From: Linum tenue
Lineage: Eukaryota > Streptophyta > Magnoliopsida > Malpighiales > Linaceae
Direction: 5' to 3'
Assembly (NCBI GenBank): GCA_946122785.1
Contig: CAMGYJ010000006.1
Location: forward strand, 36,910,066 to 36,974,065
Length of the DNA: 64,000 nt
Every line of letters starts with the position of its first letter. Positions within the stretch are counted from its first letter, which is position 1. This document shows, in pieces, positions 1 through 11,975 of this stretch. Made by a program: the position numbers and the translations under genes. Under the pieces are notes generated by a model. That model did not search any database. It was not told the DNA's origin and saw nothing but the letters and a program-made list of their open reading frames with translations.

Positions 1-1775
1 TAATGTTTAATCGGTTCCTTTCTTTTAATAACGGTATCACTACACATGTGTATGTCACAAGGTATCCTAATTTCATGTATATAAAAAATAAACATTATGG
101 GAGGGAGTAATTCGAGTTTACATCTCTATGCTTATGGAAATCAAAAGATTTTTCTCAAAATTATAGGCTGAGATAATTAAATACATGAGTACATTGTGTC
201 ACCCCTTATATCATTCCACTTAAGGCATTCTCTTACATTTTTTATATCATGTAACATTTTAGTGAAATTCCACATCAGAAAAACACATGAGATCTATTTG
301 TCATACATAATAGTCCAACTTTGATTAATCATACGCTTTTTGGGTGAAATAGAGGAGTTTTTGTAAAAACTTTCAAGTTAAACGTGCTCCAAACAAAGCA
401 GAACAGGGCTAGACCCAAAACGGACAATATAAGTTGTATCAAACCTCTCCACCTCCCTCTTCAATGATGATGGGGCAAACATCAACAAGGGTGTTTAGTC
501 CCGAAAGAGGGGGGTGTAATCTAAGTGGTATCAGACTCTTTCTATAATCCTAATGAACAATGTGGGGGCAAATCTCAACGAGTACATTGACAAATCCCAC
601 ATTGAGAAAGCATGAGAGAGATGAGCATAAGAAATAAACTTGCGCAGAGTAGAGTATTACATAGATGCGGTGACCTTTTCGAAAGTCACCGTGATGCACC
701 CAAAAATAAAATTATACAGAATTAAACACTAAGCAGACAATATCTTAATCAGAAAAAAGTGGAGATGTTACATATCACTATCACTATTTTTTTAATTTTA
801 CGTTTTTAGAACAAATTTGATGGATGAAGTTATGTATTTCTCATCCTTGAATTTTAGCTTGTTAATTTGATTAGGAAGAAAAGGTTAAGGTTCATCATGA
901 TTAGTGTGTTAATGAGGTGCGATATTTCTTCACAAATAACTAATAAATTCTTAATGTGATATTTGTGTGTTGTTTAAAGAAATTAAAAGTTAAATTATCT
1001 TGTTTGTTGAAAGGATATGGGAAATATAAAAGAAAAAAAAATATAACAATTTCCTCAATTAATAATATATTACTTTCCTTCTCGTTGAGATTAAGAGAAA
1101 TCCCTTAGTCACATGATTAAATATAATCCAACCATTCATTTAAGTTTTCTTCTAATTATTTCAATTAATTTTATTTAACGAATGGTAAGGTGGTAATTAC
1201 AAAATTTATTTATTTACCAATTAAAATATAAAATAAGGTGGGCCTGCTGCCTCCCATTCCCACCGACCCTTTTCAGGAAACCGGTATCTCTCGTCGGCGT
1301 CTTCCTCCAAAGCTTTTCTGACGTTTTTTTGAGAACTTTGCAATTCCCCACTTTTAGTTATTAGACAGAGAGTTTTCATCGACAGCAAATTTGATGCCGA
1401 CAAGTTGATTTAGCAAATGTAATAGAGGGAGAAAGAGTGTTTCTAATGTAAGTCTTGTCGCTTTGTATTATTAGCATTCCTTGTATATAATGTCAGTAAT
1501 ATTTTCATAGTTTTATTTTATCATATTTTTGTATACTTTGTAATATTAATTTGCATATTTAGTATTTATTGATTTTTAATGTAAGTTATATGAAATTGTA
1601 TGGTTAGTTATGATATTTTTTACTATTAATATTCTTTGTATATAATATAAGCCTTATTTGTATATTTTTATGGTGTGATTTGTATCCTTTATAATATTAA
1701 TTTATATACTTTTAAGAGATAATTTTTATATTTTCATTTTTTGTTTATGTTGATAGTAGTTGTTTGTAAGCGTTG
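1..1775. other. AT-rich intergenic DNA, no gene seen
   Basis: I see no credible coding region here. The stretch is AT-rich with many stops in all frames. The longest open frame, about 60 codons near 1221-1403 on the minus strand, matches nothing I recognise. Confidence 0.5.
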
Positions 1776-2092
1776 TCATTTTGTCTACCATGTTTGTAAT
1801 GTGTGTAATATTTATATGACTAAAAAACAAACCTGATTGACTTTGGGAGGGAGCCTGGAAATCCAATTAGGTTTTTTTCCATTTTGTATGGTTTGTAAAT
1901 TCATTTTGCATGGTTTGTATTGTTTGTAAATCTAGTTTATATAGTATGTAAATCTAGTTTATATGGTGTCATTTTTGTCCACCATGTTTGTAATGTTTAT
2001 ATGTTTAAAAAACAACATGATTGGTTTCGGGGTAGAACTCGTCTATAAAGGGACGGAACCTACAAAGTCAACCAGGTTGTTTTCCATTTTGT
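1776..2092. repeat. imperfect direct duplication of about 120 bp
   Basis: Two diverged copies lie in direct orientation, about 1776-1905 and 1968-2092. Both run from a 'gtcatttt..ctaccatgtttgtaatg' type start, through an 'aaaaaacaa..tgattg' block, to 'ttttccattttgtat'. The second copy has about 20 extra bases in the middle. This looks like a local tandem duplication of non-coding DNA. Confidence 0.55.
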
Positions 2093-2275
2093 ATTGTTTA
2101 TCAGTTTAGTATGTAATGTTTGTATAGTTCATATGTTTTGTATTATTTGTAAATATAGTTTGTATGATTTTTCGTTCTAATTTGTATTGTTTGTATGATT
2201 TGTATTGTCTGTAAATCTTGTTTGTGTAGTTTGTATGGTTTGTATAATTTCATCATCTGATTTGTATAAATAAGG
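2093..2275. repeat. TTTGTAT/TTTGTAA low-complexity tract
   Basis: The tract is built from short degenerate units such as tttgtatggtttgta and tttgtaaat, repeated with little order. It extends the same composition seen from about 1890. No coding potential is visible. Confidence 0.5.
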
Positions 2276-2364
2276 AGAAAAAAAGAGTGGTAAAAAAGGG
2301 ACCGCTGGAAAGTGATAGGAGAGAGAGAAAAAAAAGAAACTAAATAAAAACAATTTTTTTATAA

Positions 2365-3549
2365 GGATTAATACACTAGTTTGGCCCCAAGTTTAGTGTT
2401 AATGACAGTTTTGGCCCGACTTTTCACATAAGACATTTATGACCTACTTTTCAAATTATTAGACAAATTTGGCCCGAAATGTACATTGACCGTTAAAAAT
2501 GACGGTCAACGATTTTTCCGTTAGTGACTCAACATCTAATGCTGAGTTGGCGTCCACATCATTTCTATTATTAATTAAAAATAAAATAAGTTAAAAACAT
2601 TATTTCTCCCCCAACCCTTCCTCCCCTAAATCCACCTTCCTCCGCCTCTCTTCTCAGATCCACCCTCTGCCTCATTCTCAATTCATCGTTCAATAATTAA
2701 TGGGCAATGGTGGTGGGAGACCTAAGTCCCCAATTGAAGCAGCGGTTGAATAGTAGAGCAAAGAAGCCGGAGAGGAGCGTCAATCGGGGAGCCCCGAATC
2801 TCTACTCTCGTCGACCGCCTCTTCTTAATCTTCGACGACGAGCTGCTACTCCTCCCGGAGAGACAAGGCGCCAACTGGGAATCCGGACCCGTCAGCACTC
2901 CCAGAACGTCAGCGACTCGATCGGCGGACGCCAACAGCGTGGTGGTCGAGTTGGAAGGGAAGCTGGATCTAAGGTTCAAATTCGATTCGCTGACCGGCGA
3001 TGTCAATGGGCGCGATTTTGGGGCAGACGTACGTGAGCCGGTGAGTGTAAGCGCCAAGATGGCGACGATGGGCGGGGAGAGAGAGTTCGTGACAGCGAGG
3101 TTTGCTGGGTCCGCTGGCGGCAGCGACACTGCGCAGGGATTTACTTGCCGAGCTTGAAGTGCGAGAGTGGGATTGAAGGTCGTCGATTCTTTTGCAAGAG
3201 ATAGAGGGAGGAGTCACGGAGGAGAGGGATCTAGAAGAGGCGGCTAGGGTTGAGCAAAATCGCCTTTTTATTTTTTGAGTTTTATTTTTTATTTCATTTT
3301 CACTTTTTAGAATTTTTAGCGTTAATAAATTACGCGGAAATGATGTGGAAGGCATGTAACTGCCATCTCAGCATTCAATGATCAGTCACTGACAGATTAA
3401 ATGTTTGACCGTCAAGACTAACGGTCAACATACATTTCGGGCCAAATTTGTCCAATAGTTTGAAAAGTAGGCCATAAATGTCTTATTCGAAGAGTCGAGC
3501 CAAACTTGTCACTTACGCTAAACTTCGGGCCAAACTAGGGCATTAACCC
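2365..3549. mobile_element. non-autonomous Mutator-like element with long TIRs
   Basis: The two ends are inverted copies of each other over about 150 bp. The left end runs from ggattaatacactagtttgg; the right end, read on the minus strand, runs from gggttaatgccctagtttgg. Both contain the 'gaccgt..gacggtcaa' block. Flanking 9-mers tttttataa (2356-2364) and attttataa (3550-3558) match at 8 of 9 positions, the duplication size made by Mutator-like transposases. The interior (about 2640-3250) is GC- and CpG-rich, unlike its surroundings, and has overlapping open frames of 70-135 codons on both strands. That suggests captured host gene sequence (Pack-MULE style), but I cannot name the donor. No transposase is present. 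Confidence 0.75.
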
Positions 3550-3772
3550 ATTTTATAATACCAAAAATACTCATATCAATTATTAGAAATCCCTTCCAAT
3601 TTTTTAATCACTAGATTAGTGTGTCTAGATCTAAGGGCTATGAGGAGTTTAGTCAAATGACTAAGGACCCCATAATCACGTGATCCAGGCCCCTTTCCTT
3701 CCATCATTTTCCCCTCTCCATCAAACTGATAAACAAGAAATGGAAATATGATTAATTTAGAAACGTTGTGGG

Positions 3773-4700
3773 TAGAGGTGGTAAATTGCTAGTCGGTTAT
3801 TGATTTAACCGATAACCAAACTGATAAAGGCTGTTAATGGTTAACCGATAACCGCTAATTTATTAGTGGTTCGGTTTTGGTTAGCTATATTTTTCTGAGT
3901 GGTTAAGTGCTAACCGCTTATTTTGTTAGTAGTTAACGGAAAAGAAACCCGATAACCGCCTAGTAGTATAACCATATAGTTTTGGTCTTTGACTTAGCGA
4001 AAAACTAAAAATTCCAAAGGTTTAAAGCCAACCAAACTGCAATCCAGACATCTCAATCTCCACCCAAAGTTTTAAATGTGTTTAAAGTCAAAACCCAAAA
4101 CTCATCATTTCTTACTCTCCTTTGCAATCGACAGAGCGAACTTCGCACCCTAGTAGTCTTTATTTTTATAATGTTTGTGGATGATAATGCTCTTATAGAT
4201 CTTGTGTTTGATGTCTTGGTAGTTGGTATTCACTAATAAGATGAAGGAGTATGATGATTTTAATTTTTTGTGTCACAATTTGGATTACGAATTCACGATC
4301 AATGTTGTATTGATGTTATTTCTTATCATTAGTAATGTATAAGTGTAGTTAAATTTTTTTACAAGTGGTTCGGATTAAATTACACTTGTTACATGATTGA
4401 TATTAAACGTAATTGGATGATGATTTGTGTATTACAGGTGATTATTGCTTCACTTTATTATATTTCGTGAAAGAAAATAGAAGTTTTTGGTTTATATTTG
4501 GTTTGATTAGGTATATAAATACCTTTTAGAACGTATGTTAGTGGTTATTGGTTAATCATCAAACTAACTGCTAAACCAAACGATAAGAGAAAGTTAACCA
4601 ATAAGGATTATCGGTTCGGTTACAGTATGAGTTTTTTGCTTATTGGTTAACTATCTTATTGGTTAGTGGTTAACTGACACTGAACCAATTACTTCCCCTA
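3773..4700. mobile_element. hAT-like non-autonomous element
   Basis: The element starts with tagaggtggtaaattg and ends, read inverted, with taggggaagtaattgg. Both subterminal regions are rich in ggttaaccgata/ttggttaacc motifs in opposite orientation. Flanking 8-mers gttgtggg (3765-3772) and gttgtgta (4701-4708) agree at 6 of 8, consistent with an old hAT insertion. No transposase frame is visible. Confidence 0.6.
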
Positions 4701-4708
4701 GTTGTGTA

Positions 4709-5657
4709 TTGTTTTATTCATATGGAATTCATCCTCCCTTCAATGACAAAAGCTATTTGAAAAAGAGGAGTGCATACTTTGATCAATAGAAAAGCACAAC
4801 ATATGATTATTAGCAGAAATGATTCCTCAAATATGATTAGTAGCAAGATTATTTTGAAACATTACGACATAGGCATTTAAGCTATATCTCTACTTGTTTA
4901 ATTGTTCAAGGTGAGAACTTGTATTTTCTTGTGTTTACTTCTGTTTATTAAATGAATTTTTTTCTAAAACTTTGGAGGAGATCTAGATGGCCTAGGCGGA
5001 AGCCTCCCCTTTTTATGCCTGTTCACTTGCCATTTTGTTTTATTTTTTTTGTTGTCATGACAAAAAAAAAATACATATAAAAAACATGTTCATTTGTCAT
5101 TTTATTTTTATCTGACAAAATTAGTTGGCAATATTGTGGCAGCTGGGCAAAAACAACAAAAGTGTGGTTTATGAAAAATGGTGACGCGGTAAACCCTGTT
5201 TCCCAACAATAACACTCTTAATTAATAAGACACATTGTTTGATTTTCCGCACCGTGTTACATTTTTGTACTTTTTCCATCTGCCCTCCTTCCTACCCACT
5301 AAAACCCTAATGAACATACTCATCCTGCTACCCACTGTTTTTTCAAGTTGCCACTGACTCGAGAGTTCCACCCTTCCAACCATCTATCAAGCTGCTCATC
5401 AAACAAGCAGCCACCGACGAGTGCTGCTCTCGCCCCTCTCTAAACAAGAAACCGACTGCACTGAAGAAGAACCACATCTCCCTGTAGCAGTCGACTGCCT
5501 CCTTGAATAAGAAGTTCGTTTTATCTGTTTGTCACTTCTTTCTGCAGGCTGCCAGTGGCATCACCCAAACCAGGGGTAGGCGATCGACGGACCTGCTCCT
5601 AGCATACACACAACTCGTTAATAGAAACCATGTGACTTCATAGTGCTTTGATCGGAG
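4709..5657. other. intergenic DNA, no gene recognised
   Basis: The first part is AT-rich. At about 5040-5070 a run of T, the sequence gtcatgac and a run of A form a hairpin. From 5280 to 5600 the composition becomes CT- and GC-richer, as in a leader or a captured gene piece, but no frame is convincing. Confidence 0.4.
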
Positions 5658-5852
5658 TGATTCAGGCTCATTTGTACACTTTTTACCCCCGATTTGCTTA
5701 GTCGCTTAAAACATTATTACTCTGGGAGGTTTGATTTTACGCTGGGTTTTGCCTTGTTATGGTGTTTTCAGACTTTGGCAGGTGGAACTAACCCGGAGTC
5801 GAAAGTTGGACGAAAGGGCGGAAGCAACAACAGATAACGGTTTGGGTTGTGT

Positions 5853-5968
5853 GTTCACGGTCACTAAGACCGTGAACTGGAGGCGCTACCCGTGAATAGC
5901 TAGGCATCTAGAGCGCAAACCGCTTTCACTAGAAACAAATCAGTTCACGGTCGTAAGACCGTGAACTG
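5853..5968. promoter_or_regulatory. two palindromic hairpins in the LTR U3
   Basis: Inverted arms gttcacggtc/gaccgtgaac occur at 5853-5862 and 5868-5877. Arms cagttcacggtc/gaccgtgaactg occur at 5941-5952 and 5957-5968, with a 4-base spacer. A third, imperfect version lies at about 6018-6046. They sit upstream of the TATA box, where enhancer elements of an LTR are expected. A binding role is inference. Confidence 0.55.
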
Positions 5969-6062
5969 GACTAAGTGATGCGGCACGTTTCGGCTTGAGA
6001 TCACAGTCCGGGCTTTCAGTTCACGGCAGTGAACTAAGACCGTGATCTAAGTTCGATCTGGG

Positions 6063-6070
6063 TATATAAA
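6063..6070 (+). promoter_or_regulatory. TATA box of the 5' LTR
   Basis: TATATAAA followed by a purine-rich stretch. The second LTR has ctataaaagg at the equivalent place (about 10,310) and the partial LTR at 12 kb has tataaata (about 12,357), so the position is conserved across the family. Confidence 0.6.
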
Positions 6071-7079
6071 GGAGGTTGAGCTGAAGGGAAAAAGGGGAGA
6101 GAGAACTCGTGTGAGAAACTTCTTCTTCAGATTTCTAGAGTGAGAAAGTGGCGAACCAAAGAAGAGGAGAATCTAGGGTTTCATCTTCAAGCAAGGATTT
6201 GGAAATTCCTCCACCAAAAGAGGATCTCTTCAACACAAGGAGCAAGGCTAGCATCTCTTTGATGGTTTCCTTCTTTTCTCTTGTGTTTTCCCTTCTCCTA
6301 GCATGGAGTAGTCCATTCTTTCACTTGGGTGTTTGTAAACCCTAGCTACAATTATGTGAATGCTTGTATGGATTGAATGATTTGTGTGTGGTGGTGTTCA
6401 ATGTGAATGTGGAGGTATTATTTGTGAATGATTGTGTGGTGTGAAAGCCTATCAATCTAATTGTCATTCTAACCTAGGTAGAGAGAACCCCCCCCCCCCT
6501 TCCTTTCTTTGAAAGAGGCTTGAATGCTGGGTTTTCTTAGGCGATTAATTGTCTCCTATCTAGGTTAATGCAAGGCAAACCTCTTATTTCGTATTAGCTC
6601 CTAGGGTTGGTTGTGGGTGGCCGTCCGAACTCCGATTCGAGGGTGAAGCCTTGGAAACCCTTAGTCAATAGGTCGAGAGAGTCAAGTTGGTTGCTTGAAT
6701 CGAATTCCCTTCCCTCGACCTAGAGACCGAGAGAGTGGCGCTTGGCTACTTTTTGCACTTCCCTATAGTTTACAACCCCCTCAGCACACACGACCATTTG
6801 ATCCAACAAGTCATAATTGTTAGCTAGGGGGAGCAACACACGGGTGAATCCTTCTCAATTAGTGTCAAATCCATTTACCTTTGCAAACGTTTTAGCTATA
6901 GATTGTTGTTTTCACCAATAACCAACCGCTAGATAATGTTACAAACAATCAAAGTAGGGGTACATGAACCGGCCTGGATCGATATTTAAACACACTTGCC
7001 CTATACTGCACCTAATTGAGGTTTGTACTTGGGCCTTAATTGGGAGTTCTATTGTGGTATTCGGGACGAGTCAATTTTT

Positions 7080-7097
7080 TAGCGCCGTTGCCTGGAA
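7080..7097 (+). other. primer-binding site, tRNA-Asp-like
   Basis: The sequence tagcgccgttgcctggaa differs at three positions from TGGCGCCGTTGCCGGGGA, the complement of the 3' end of plant tRNA-Asp used by many plant gypsy elements. It lies a few bases after the LTR end. The substitutions suggest an aged copy. Confidence 0.65.
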
Positions 7098-7194
7098 ACA
7101 AACGGTTCATTATTTTTGAAAAGATTTTTTGAGTTTGCATATCTTGCTTGTGCTAGACCTGTTGTGGTTCTTTTGAGTGTGTGCAGTGAGGTCT

Positions 7195-9550
7195 ATGACC
7201 CGAAGCAAACCGACACCTTTGGCGCCACTAGACGAGAATCTCAACCGTACTCTCCTATACTTGGCTCGTGAGAGGGAACTAGCAGAGGCAAGAAGGAGGA
7301 TAGAAGAGGAAGTTGTAGTTGAGGAAGGGGTCGATTCCGAAGAGGAAGGAAGTGAAGCCGAGATAGCGGCTAATCAACCCGCTCAAGGAGGAGCGGTCGC
7401 AGAGGAGTAACCAAGGACCATGGGGTACTACATGGCTCCAAGGTTGGTGGATATTCAACCCGCCATTCAACATCCACCCGTGGCCGCCAACAACTTTGAG
7501 ATCAAGCCCGCCCTTGTCACCATAATTCAAAATAATTTCCTATTCCATGGGCTTAGCAAAGAGTCTCCGAGGGAGCATGTTCAGAAATTCATTGAACTTG
7601 CGGGGAGTTCGAAGATCAATGGTTTCCCTGAGGATGCTTTGAACTAGAGGATATTCCCTACTCTCTTGAGGGGAATGCATCTAGGTGGCTCAACAATAGG
7701 AAGACTCTCTCGATCACTTTGTGGGATGATATGCTCAACAAGTTTATGACTCGGTATTGCGCACCTTCAAAGATGGCGGGATGGCACAAGAAGATAACCC
7801 ACTTTGAGCAAGAGGAAGATGAGACATTGAGGGATGCTTGGAAAAGGTACTCCGACTACTTCCTCCAATTCCCACATCGTGGATTCGAGGAGAAATTCCG
7901 GGTGGAGACCTTCTATGGCGGTCTCCACCATGACGGCAAGATCCTCATTTACTCCTGATGTCAAGGGAAATGGATGAACATAACTCCAACCCAAATGACC
8001 GAGTTGCCGGAAGACATGGCAAGTAAAAGGTATGATTGGGGCTTGACATGAAGTGGAAAGAGAAGCATGGCAAGGGGATTGCAAAGTGTAGGAGCGAGTC
8101 CCCCGCTTGAAGCCAAGATTGATCGTTTGATTGATGCACTCCTAGAGGAAAAGAAACATGGGAAGAGGTCGGTGATGGAGTGTGATTGGTGCTCAAGTAC
8201 CAACCACGAGATTGCGGATTTTTCAAATGATGAAGGAATCAAGCACCCTCGAGGAGCAAGTGAGTTTCATTGCCAATGCTAGGGGAAAAACCCTATAGCA
8301 ACACTTACAACCCGGGGTGGCAAAATCATCAAAATTTCTCTTGGTCTTCTCCTACCAATCCAAGACCCCCCGGTTTCCAAGGACCAACGGAAAACTATCA
8401 ACCAAGGCCCACTTTCATTCAACAAAGGCCGCAATTCCAAGGCTCTAACTTCCAACAACCGTTTCAACCTCAAGGAGGTCAAGGTTCCAACAACTCGATA
8501 AGTTTGCAAAACTTGAAGACCTTGTGACCACCTTTGTGAGCAAGAGCTACTCAAAAGTTTGAGAAGATTGATGTGGCAACAACAAAGTTTACCTCGATTG
8601 ATGCAGGATTAAGGAGCCATCAAGCAAGCCTTCAAAACTTTACAGTGAAAATTTGCAATCTTGTCGGGATCCTCACGGAGAGACCAAGGGTAGCCCTACC
8701 CTCTCAAACCATTGTCAACCCTAAAGATCAAAATGTTGGGTGCAATGCTATTCTTTTGAGGAGTGGGAAGGTTACCCCGGAGGTTGTTTCTAAGGAAGTG
8801 AACGAAGAAGAGAAGACCCCTCCAACGGTCAATGATCCTGAAGAAGTGGGAGAAACGGAAGAAGAGCCTAAGGAGGCATTGCCAAAGCCACCACAAATGG
8901 CTGAGTACAAGCCTCCTCTTCCTTTCTCCACAAGGATGCACAAGGACCGATTGGAGGCGGAATGTGGAGGATTCATGGAGATGCTTAAGAAGCTCCACAT
9001 CACCATTCCATTCTTGGAGGCCATGGTGCACATGCCGAGGTATGCTAAATACCTCAAGGGGCTTCTCGCGAAGAAGCCAAAATATGAAGACCTTGCCAAT
9101 GTCACCTTAGGCGAGGAGTGCTCCGCCTTTATCCTCAACAAGTTGTCTAAAAAGCAACCGGATCTAGGTAGTTTCACTATACCCCTTTGCATCGAAAATC
9201 ATCATATAGAAAACTCCTTGACGGACTTAGGAGCAAGCATGAATGTGATGCCTTACAAGATTTTTAGAAAGTTGCATTTGGGTGAATTGAAGCCCACTAG
9301 GCTTAGTGTCACATTGGTCGATTGCTCTGTCATTAGTCCTAGGGGTATTGTGGAGGACGTCCTAGTGAGACTTGGAAATTTCTATTATCTAACGGATTTT
9401 GTTATCCTTGATATCAATGAAGATGCAGATATGCCACTCATACTAGGACGCCCCTTCCTTGCCACCGCCAAGCCCTTAATCGATGTTAATGAGGGAACTC
9501 TTGTTTTGACTTTTGAGAGATGGAGAGGAGCAACTTACTCTTTTAATTGA
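7195..9550 (+). pseudogene. gypsy gag (broken) plus aspartic protease region
   Basis: The start ATG at 7195 opens a frame beginning MTRSKPTPLAPLDENL, typical of Athila-like gag N-termini. The gag core follows in pieces: 'VAANNFEIKPALVTIIQNN' near 7480, 'GLSKESPREHVQKFIELAGS' near 7550, and 'EEDETLRDAWKRYSDY' near 7810. Stops and frame changes separate them at about 7408, 7645 and 7957. From 8573 to 9550 a 325-codon open frame carries the linker 'NPKDQNVGCNAILLRSGK' and the protease core 'LTDLGASMNVMP', with the catalytic D in DLGAS (family normally D-L/S/T-G-A-S), and 'MPLILGRPFLATA'. The better state of the protease frame than of gag is notable. There is no RT downstream. Confidence 0.75.
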
Positions 9551-10141
9551 TCCTAAGGGCAAGAATGATGTTGTGAAAGAAATGGACTCGAGTGTCATGA
9601 ATGGAAGTAGATGTGAGCCTCTCAAGGCAAACCCCACTAGTGTGTGTGTTCCATTTGATGACGAGGTGTAGGAAACCAAGGCGGGTACCAAGCTCGGAGG
9701 AAAGAAGAAGACAGCATGGAGGGATAGGCTTCACCAAGCCTCCTCCCAACCAAAATATTAGGGTAAGGCGAAAGTGTCGGGCCAAGAGGGCCACCCTATG
9801 GAGCTCAAGGTAGGAGGTGACAAACCTCGCCGTGAGACCGAGGTGGATCCACTCTCGGTGGCTTCATGCCCTCAAGCATGATATATCAGCAACGTCTAGC
9901 TAGTGACGTTAAACTAACGCTTGTTGGGAGTAACCCAGCGACGGTTTATTTTCTTTTCCTTATTTTTCTCTTTTTGTGTGTGTGAATAGTTCAAGTGTTA
10001 GATTTGGGTATCACCGTGCCCAGTCTCTGTGGTTTTGTGTTTTGGGAGGTGGTGTGATCGAATTAGGGACACGGTTGAGTAGATTAAGTCAAAGATTTTT
10101 GGGAGTGCCTTGTTTTTCACTCAGTTCACAGGTTGTGCTAT
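9551..10141 (+). other. remnant between protease and second LTR
   Basis: No open frame of note. It holds the motif around 9908-9940 described for the whole element and a T-rich tract at 9950-9975. The true start of the 3' LTR probably lies in this stretch but cannot be fixed, because its U3 does not align with the 5' LTR start. Confidence 0.4.
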
Positions 10142-11336
10142 CAGTTCACGGTCTTAGAGACCGTGAACTGGTGCCTCCATCCGTGAACTGAGATTGCTCC
10201 CCCTGTTTTCAAAACTCATCATTTAACCCCAGTTCACGGGCTAGTAGTTATGTTAACGGTCTTAATGACCATGAATTGGCTCCTCCGTCCATGAACTGAG
10301 GGTTTTGCCTATAAAAGGGGCATGAACGGCTCAGCTCACTTCACGACCGCCCAATTCGTCGGGATTCTTCAAATCTCATAGGAAAGTGACGAAACTTCTT
10401 CTTCTTCTTTCTAGAGTGAGAAAGTGACGAACCAAAAAAGAGAAGAAGCTAGGGTTTCATCTTCAAACAAGGATTTGGGAATTCCTCCCCCAAATGAGGA
10501 TCTCTTCAACACAATGAGCAAGGGTAGCATCTCTTTGATGGTTTTCCTTCTTCTCTCTTGTGATTTCCCTTCTCCTATCATGGAGTAGTCCCTTCTTTCA
10601 CTTGGGTGTTTGTAAATCCTAGCTACAATTATGTGAATGCTTGTATGGATTGAATGATTTGTATGTGGTGGTGTTTAATGTGAATGTGGAGGTATTATTC
10701 ATGAATGATTGTGTTGTGTGAAAGCCTATCAATCTAATTGTCATTCTAACCTAGGTAGAGAGAAAACCCCCTTCCTTTCTTTGAAAGAGGCTTGAATGCT
10801 AGGTTTTCTTAGGCGATTAATTGTCTCCTATCTAGGTTAATGCAGGGCAAACCTCTTATTTCGTATTAGCACCTCGGGTTGGTTATTGGTGGCCGTCCAA
10901 ACTCCGATTCGAGGGTGAAGTCTTGGCAACCCTTAGTCATAGGTCGAGAGAGTCACGTTGGTTGCTTGAATCGAATTCCCTTCCCTCGACCTAGAGAACG
11001 AGAGAGTGGCGCTTTTCTACTTGTTGCACTTCCCTACGGTTTACAACCCCCTCACCACACACGACCATTTGATCCAACAAGTCATAATTGTTAGCTAGGG
11101 GGAGCAACACCCGGGTGAAGTCTTCTCAATTAGTGTCAAATCCATTTACCTTTGTAAACGTTTTAGCTATATTTTCACAAAAAATCAACCGCTAGATAAT
11201 GTTACAAACAATCGAAGTAGGGATACATGAACCGGCCCGAGTCGATATTTAAACATATTTGCCCTATACTGCACCTAATTGAGGTTTATACTTGGGCCTT
11301 AATTGGGAGTTCTATTGTGGTATTCAGGATGAGTCA
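10142..11336 (+). repeat. 3' LTR-like copy of the gypsy-type element
   Basis: From about 10,370 to 11,336 this aligns with the 5' LTR nearly base for base, through the 'gagtgagaaagtgacgaacc' block, the 'ttgaaagaggcttgaatgct' block and the terminal 'ttgggagttctattgtgg'. It starts at a hairpin with arms cagttcacggtc/gaccgtgaactg (10,142-10,153 and 10,159-10,170). The upstream part diverges from the 5' LTR, so U3 has been replaced or rearranged. It ends gagtca at 11,336. Confidence 0.6.
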
Positions 11337-11975
11337 AGCCACAGTCTCTTCCCGGTAGCACTTATTTGTGACAATGTAGGGTTGATTCTTGTTGGGATAG
11401 TTTGGTTATGGGAATTTATTAAGATGTTACGTTGTACTTGTATTGCGTATATTAGTAGTTTAATAACTATGATTTGTATTAAAAATTATGATTAAATCTG
11501 TATGATACTCAATGAACAAATTTGTATTAATCAAGTACTAGAATAGAAAACAATATGAAGAAACTAAACAAGTTTTCATTTTCATAATACAGTTTAAGAA
11601 CTCACCAAAATTCTCAACTAAACAAATTTTCTTCAGGTTTTGTTTCTGAGAAAATGACAACTTTGTTTTCATTTTAGTTTGTGCTTTCTATTGCAGACGT
11701 TATAAGAAACAAAATGACAAGTGAACGACCCATTAGTGAAGCACTATGGTTTTGGTTGTGCTCACAACCCCAACTTGTTTTAGTGCACCCATTGGTGCTT
11801 AAGCGAAAGCTTGTGAGCCATAGTTCTTAAAGTACCAACATATGCTAAGTTAAGAGTTGCATCTACAAAGAGAGTTTCAATGCTAAGTGGAATTCCATCA
11901 TTGCGTCTCCAATTCATGACTGGCCAGCCTATTACGAACTTGTGAACTCATTCTCAAAGAACAACCATATCAATG
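11337..11975. other. intergenic DNA, no gene seen
   Basis: AT-rich, with short frames only. No element ends were identified with confidence. Confidence 0.4.

Larger units (their letters stand above)
5658..7073 (+). repeat. 5' LTR of the gypsy-type element
   Basis: The LTR begins TGATTCAGGCTCATTTGTAC and ends gacgagtca just before the primer site. Related copies of its start lie at 11,976 (TGATTCCGGCTCAATTGTAT) and, inverted, at 31,443 (TGATTCCGGCTCAATTACAC). Its second half, from about 6085, aligns closely with 10,370-11,336. It contains a TATA box, palindromic U3 repeats and a C-run at about 6489. Start codons in the downstream half are not part of a gene I recognise. Confidence 0.65.
5658..11336 (+). 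mobile_element. gypsy-type LTR element with gag-protease only
   Basis: The order is a 5' LTR, a primer-binding site, a decayed gag reading frame, an intact retroviral-type aspartic protease region, about 350 bp of remnant, and a second, shorter LTR-like copy. No reverse transcriptase, RNase H or integrase is present, although there is only about 0.4 kb between protease and the second LTR. A 'gacgttaaactaacgc..gttgggagtaaccc' motif at 9908-9940 resembles one I associate with the region downstream of pol in Athila-like elements, so pol may have been deleted. No matching target duplication was found (cggag on the left, agcca on the right). The element is either a deletion derivative or a gag-only non-autonomous family. 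Confidence 0.65.

Noticed and set aside
2722..3129. Open frames of 109-135 codons on both strands inside the Mutator-like element
   Set aside because: They overlap on opposite strands in GC-rich DNA and match no family I know; treated as a possible captured fragment, not a gene.
5020..11730. Inverted match gttcacttgccattttgtt / caaaatgacaagtgaac around the gypsy element
   Set aside because: About 18 bp of inverted similarity only, with no target duplication and no continuing homology; could be chance or unrelated repeats.
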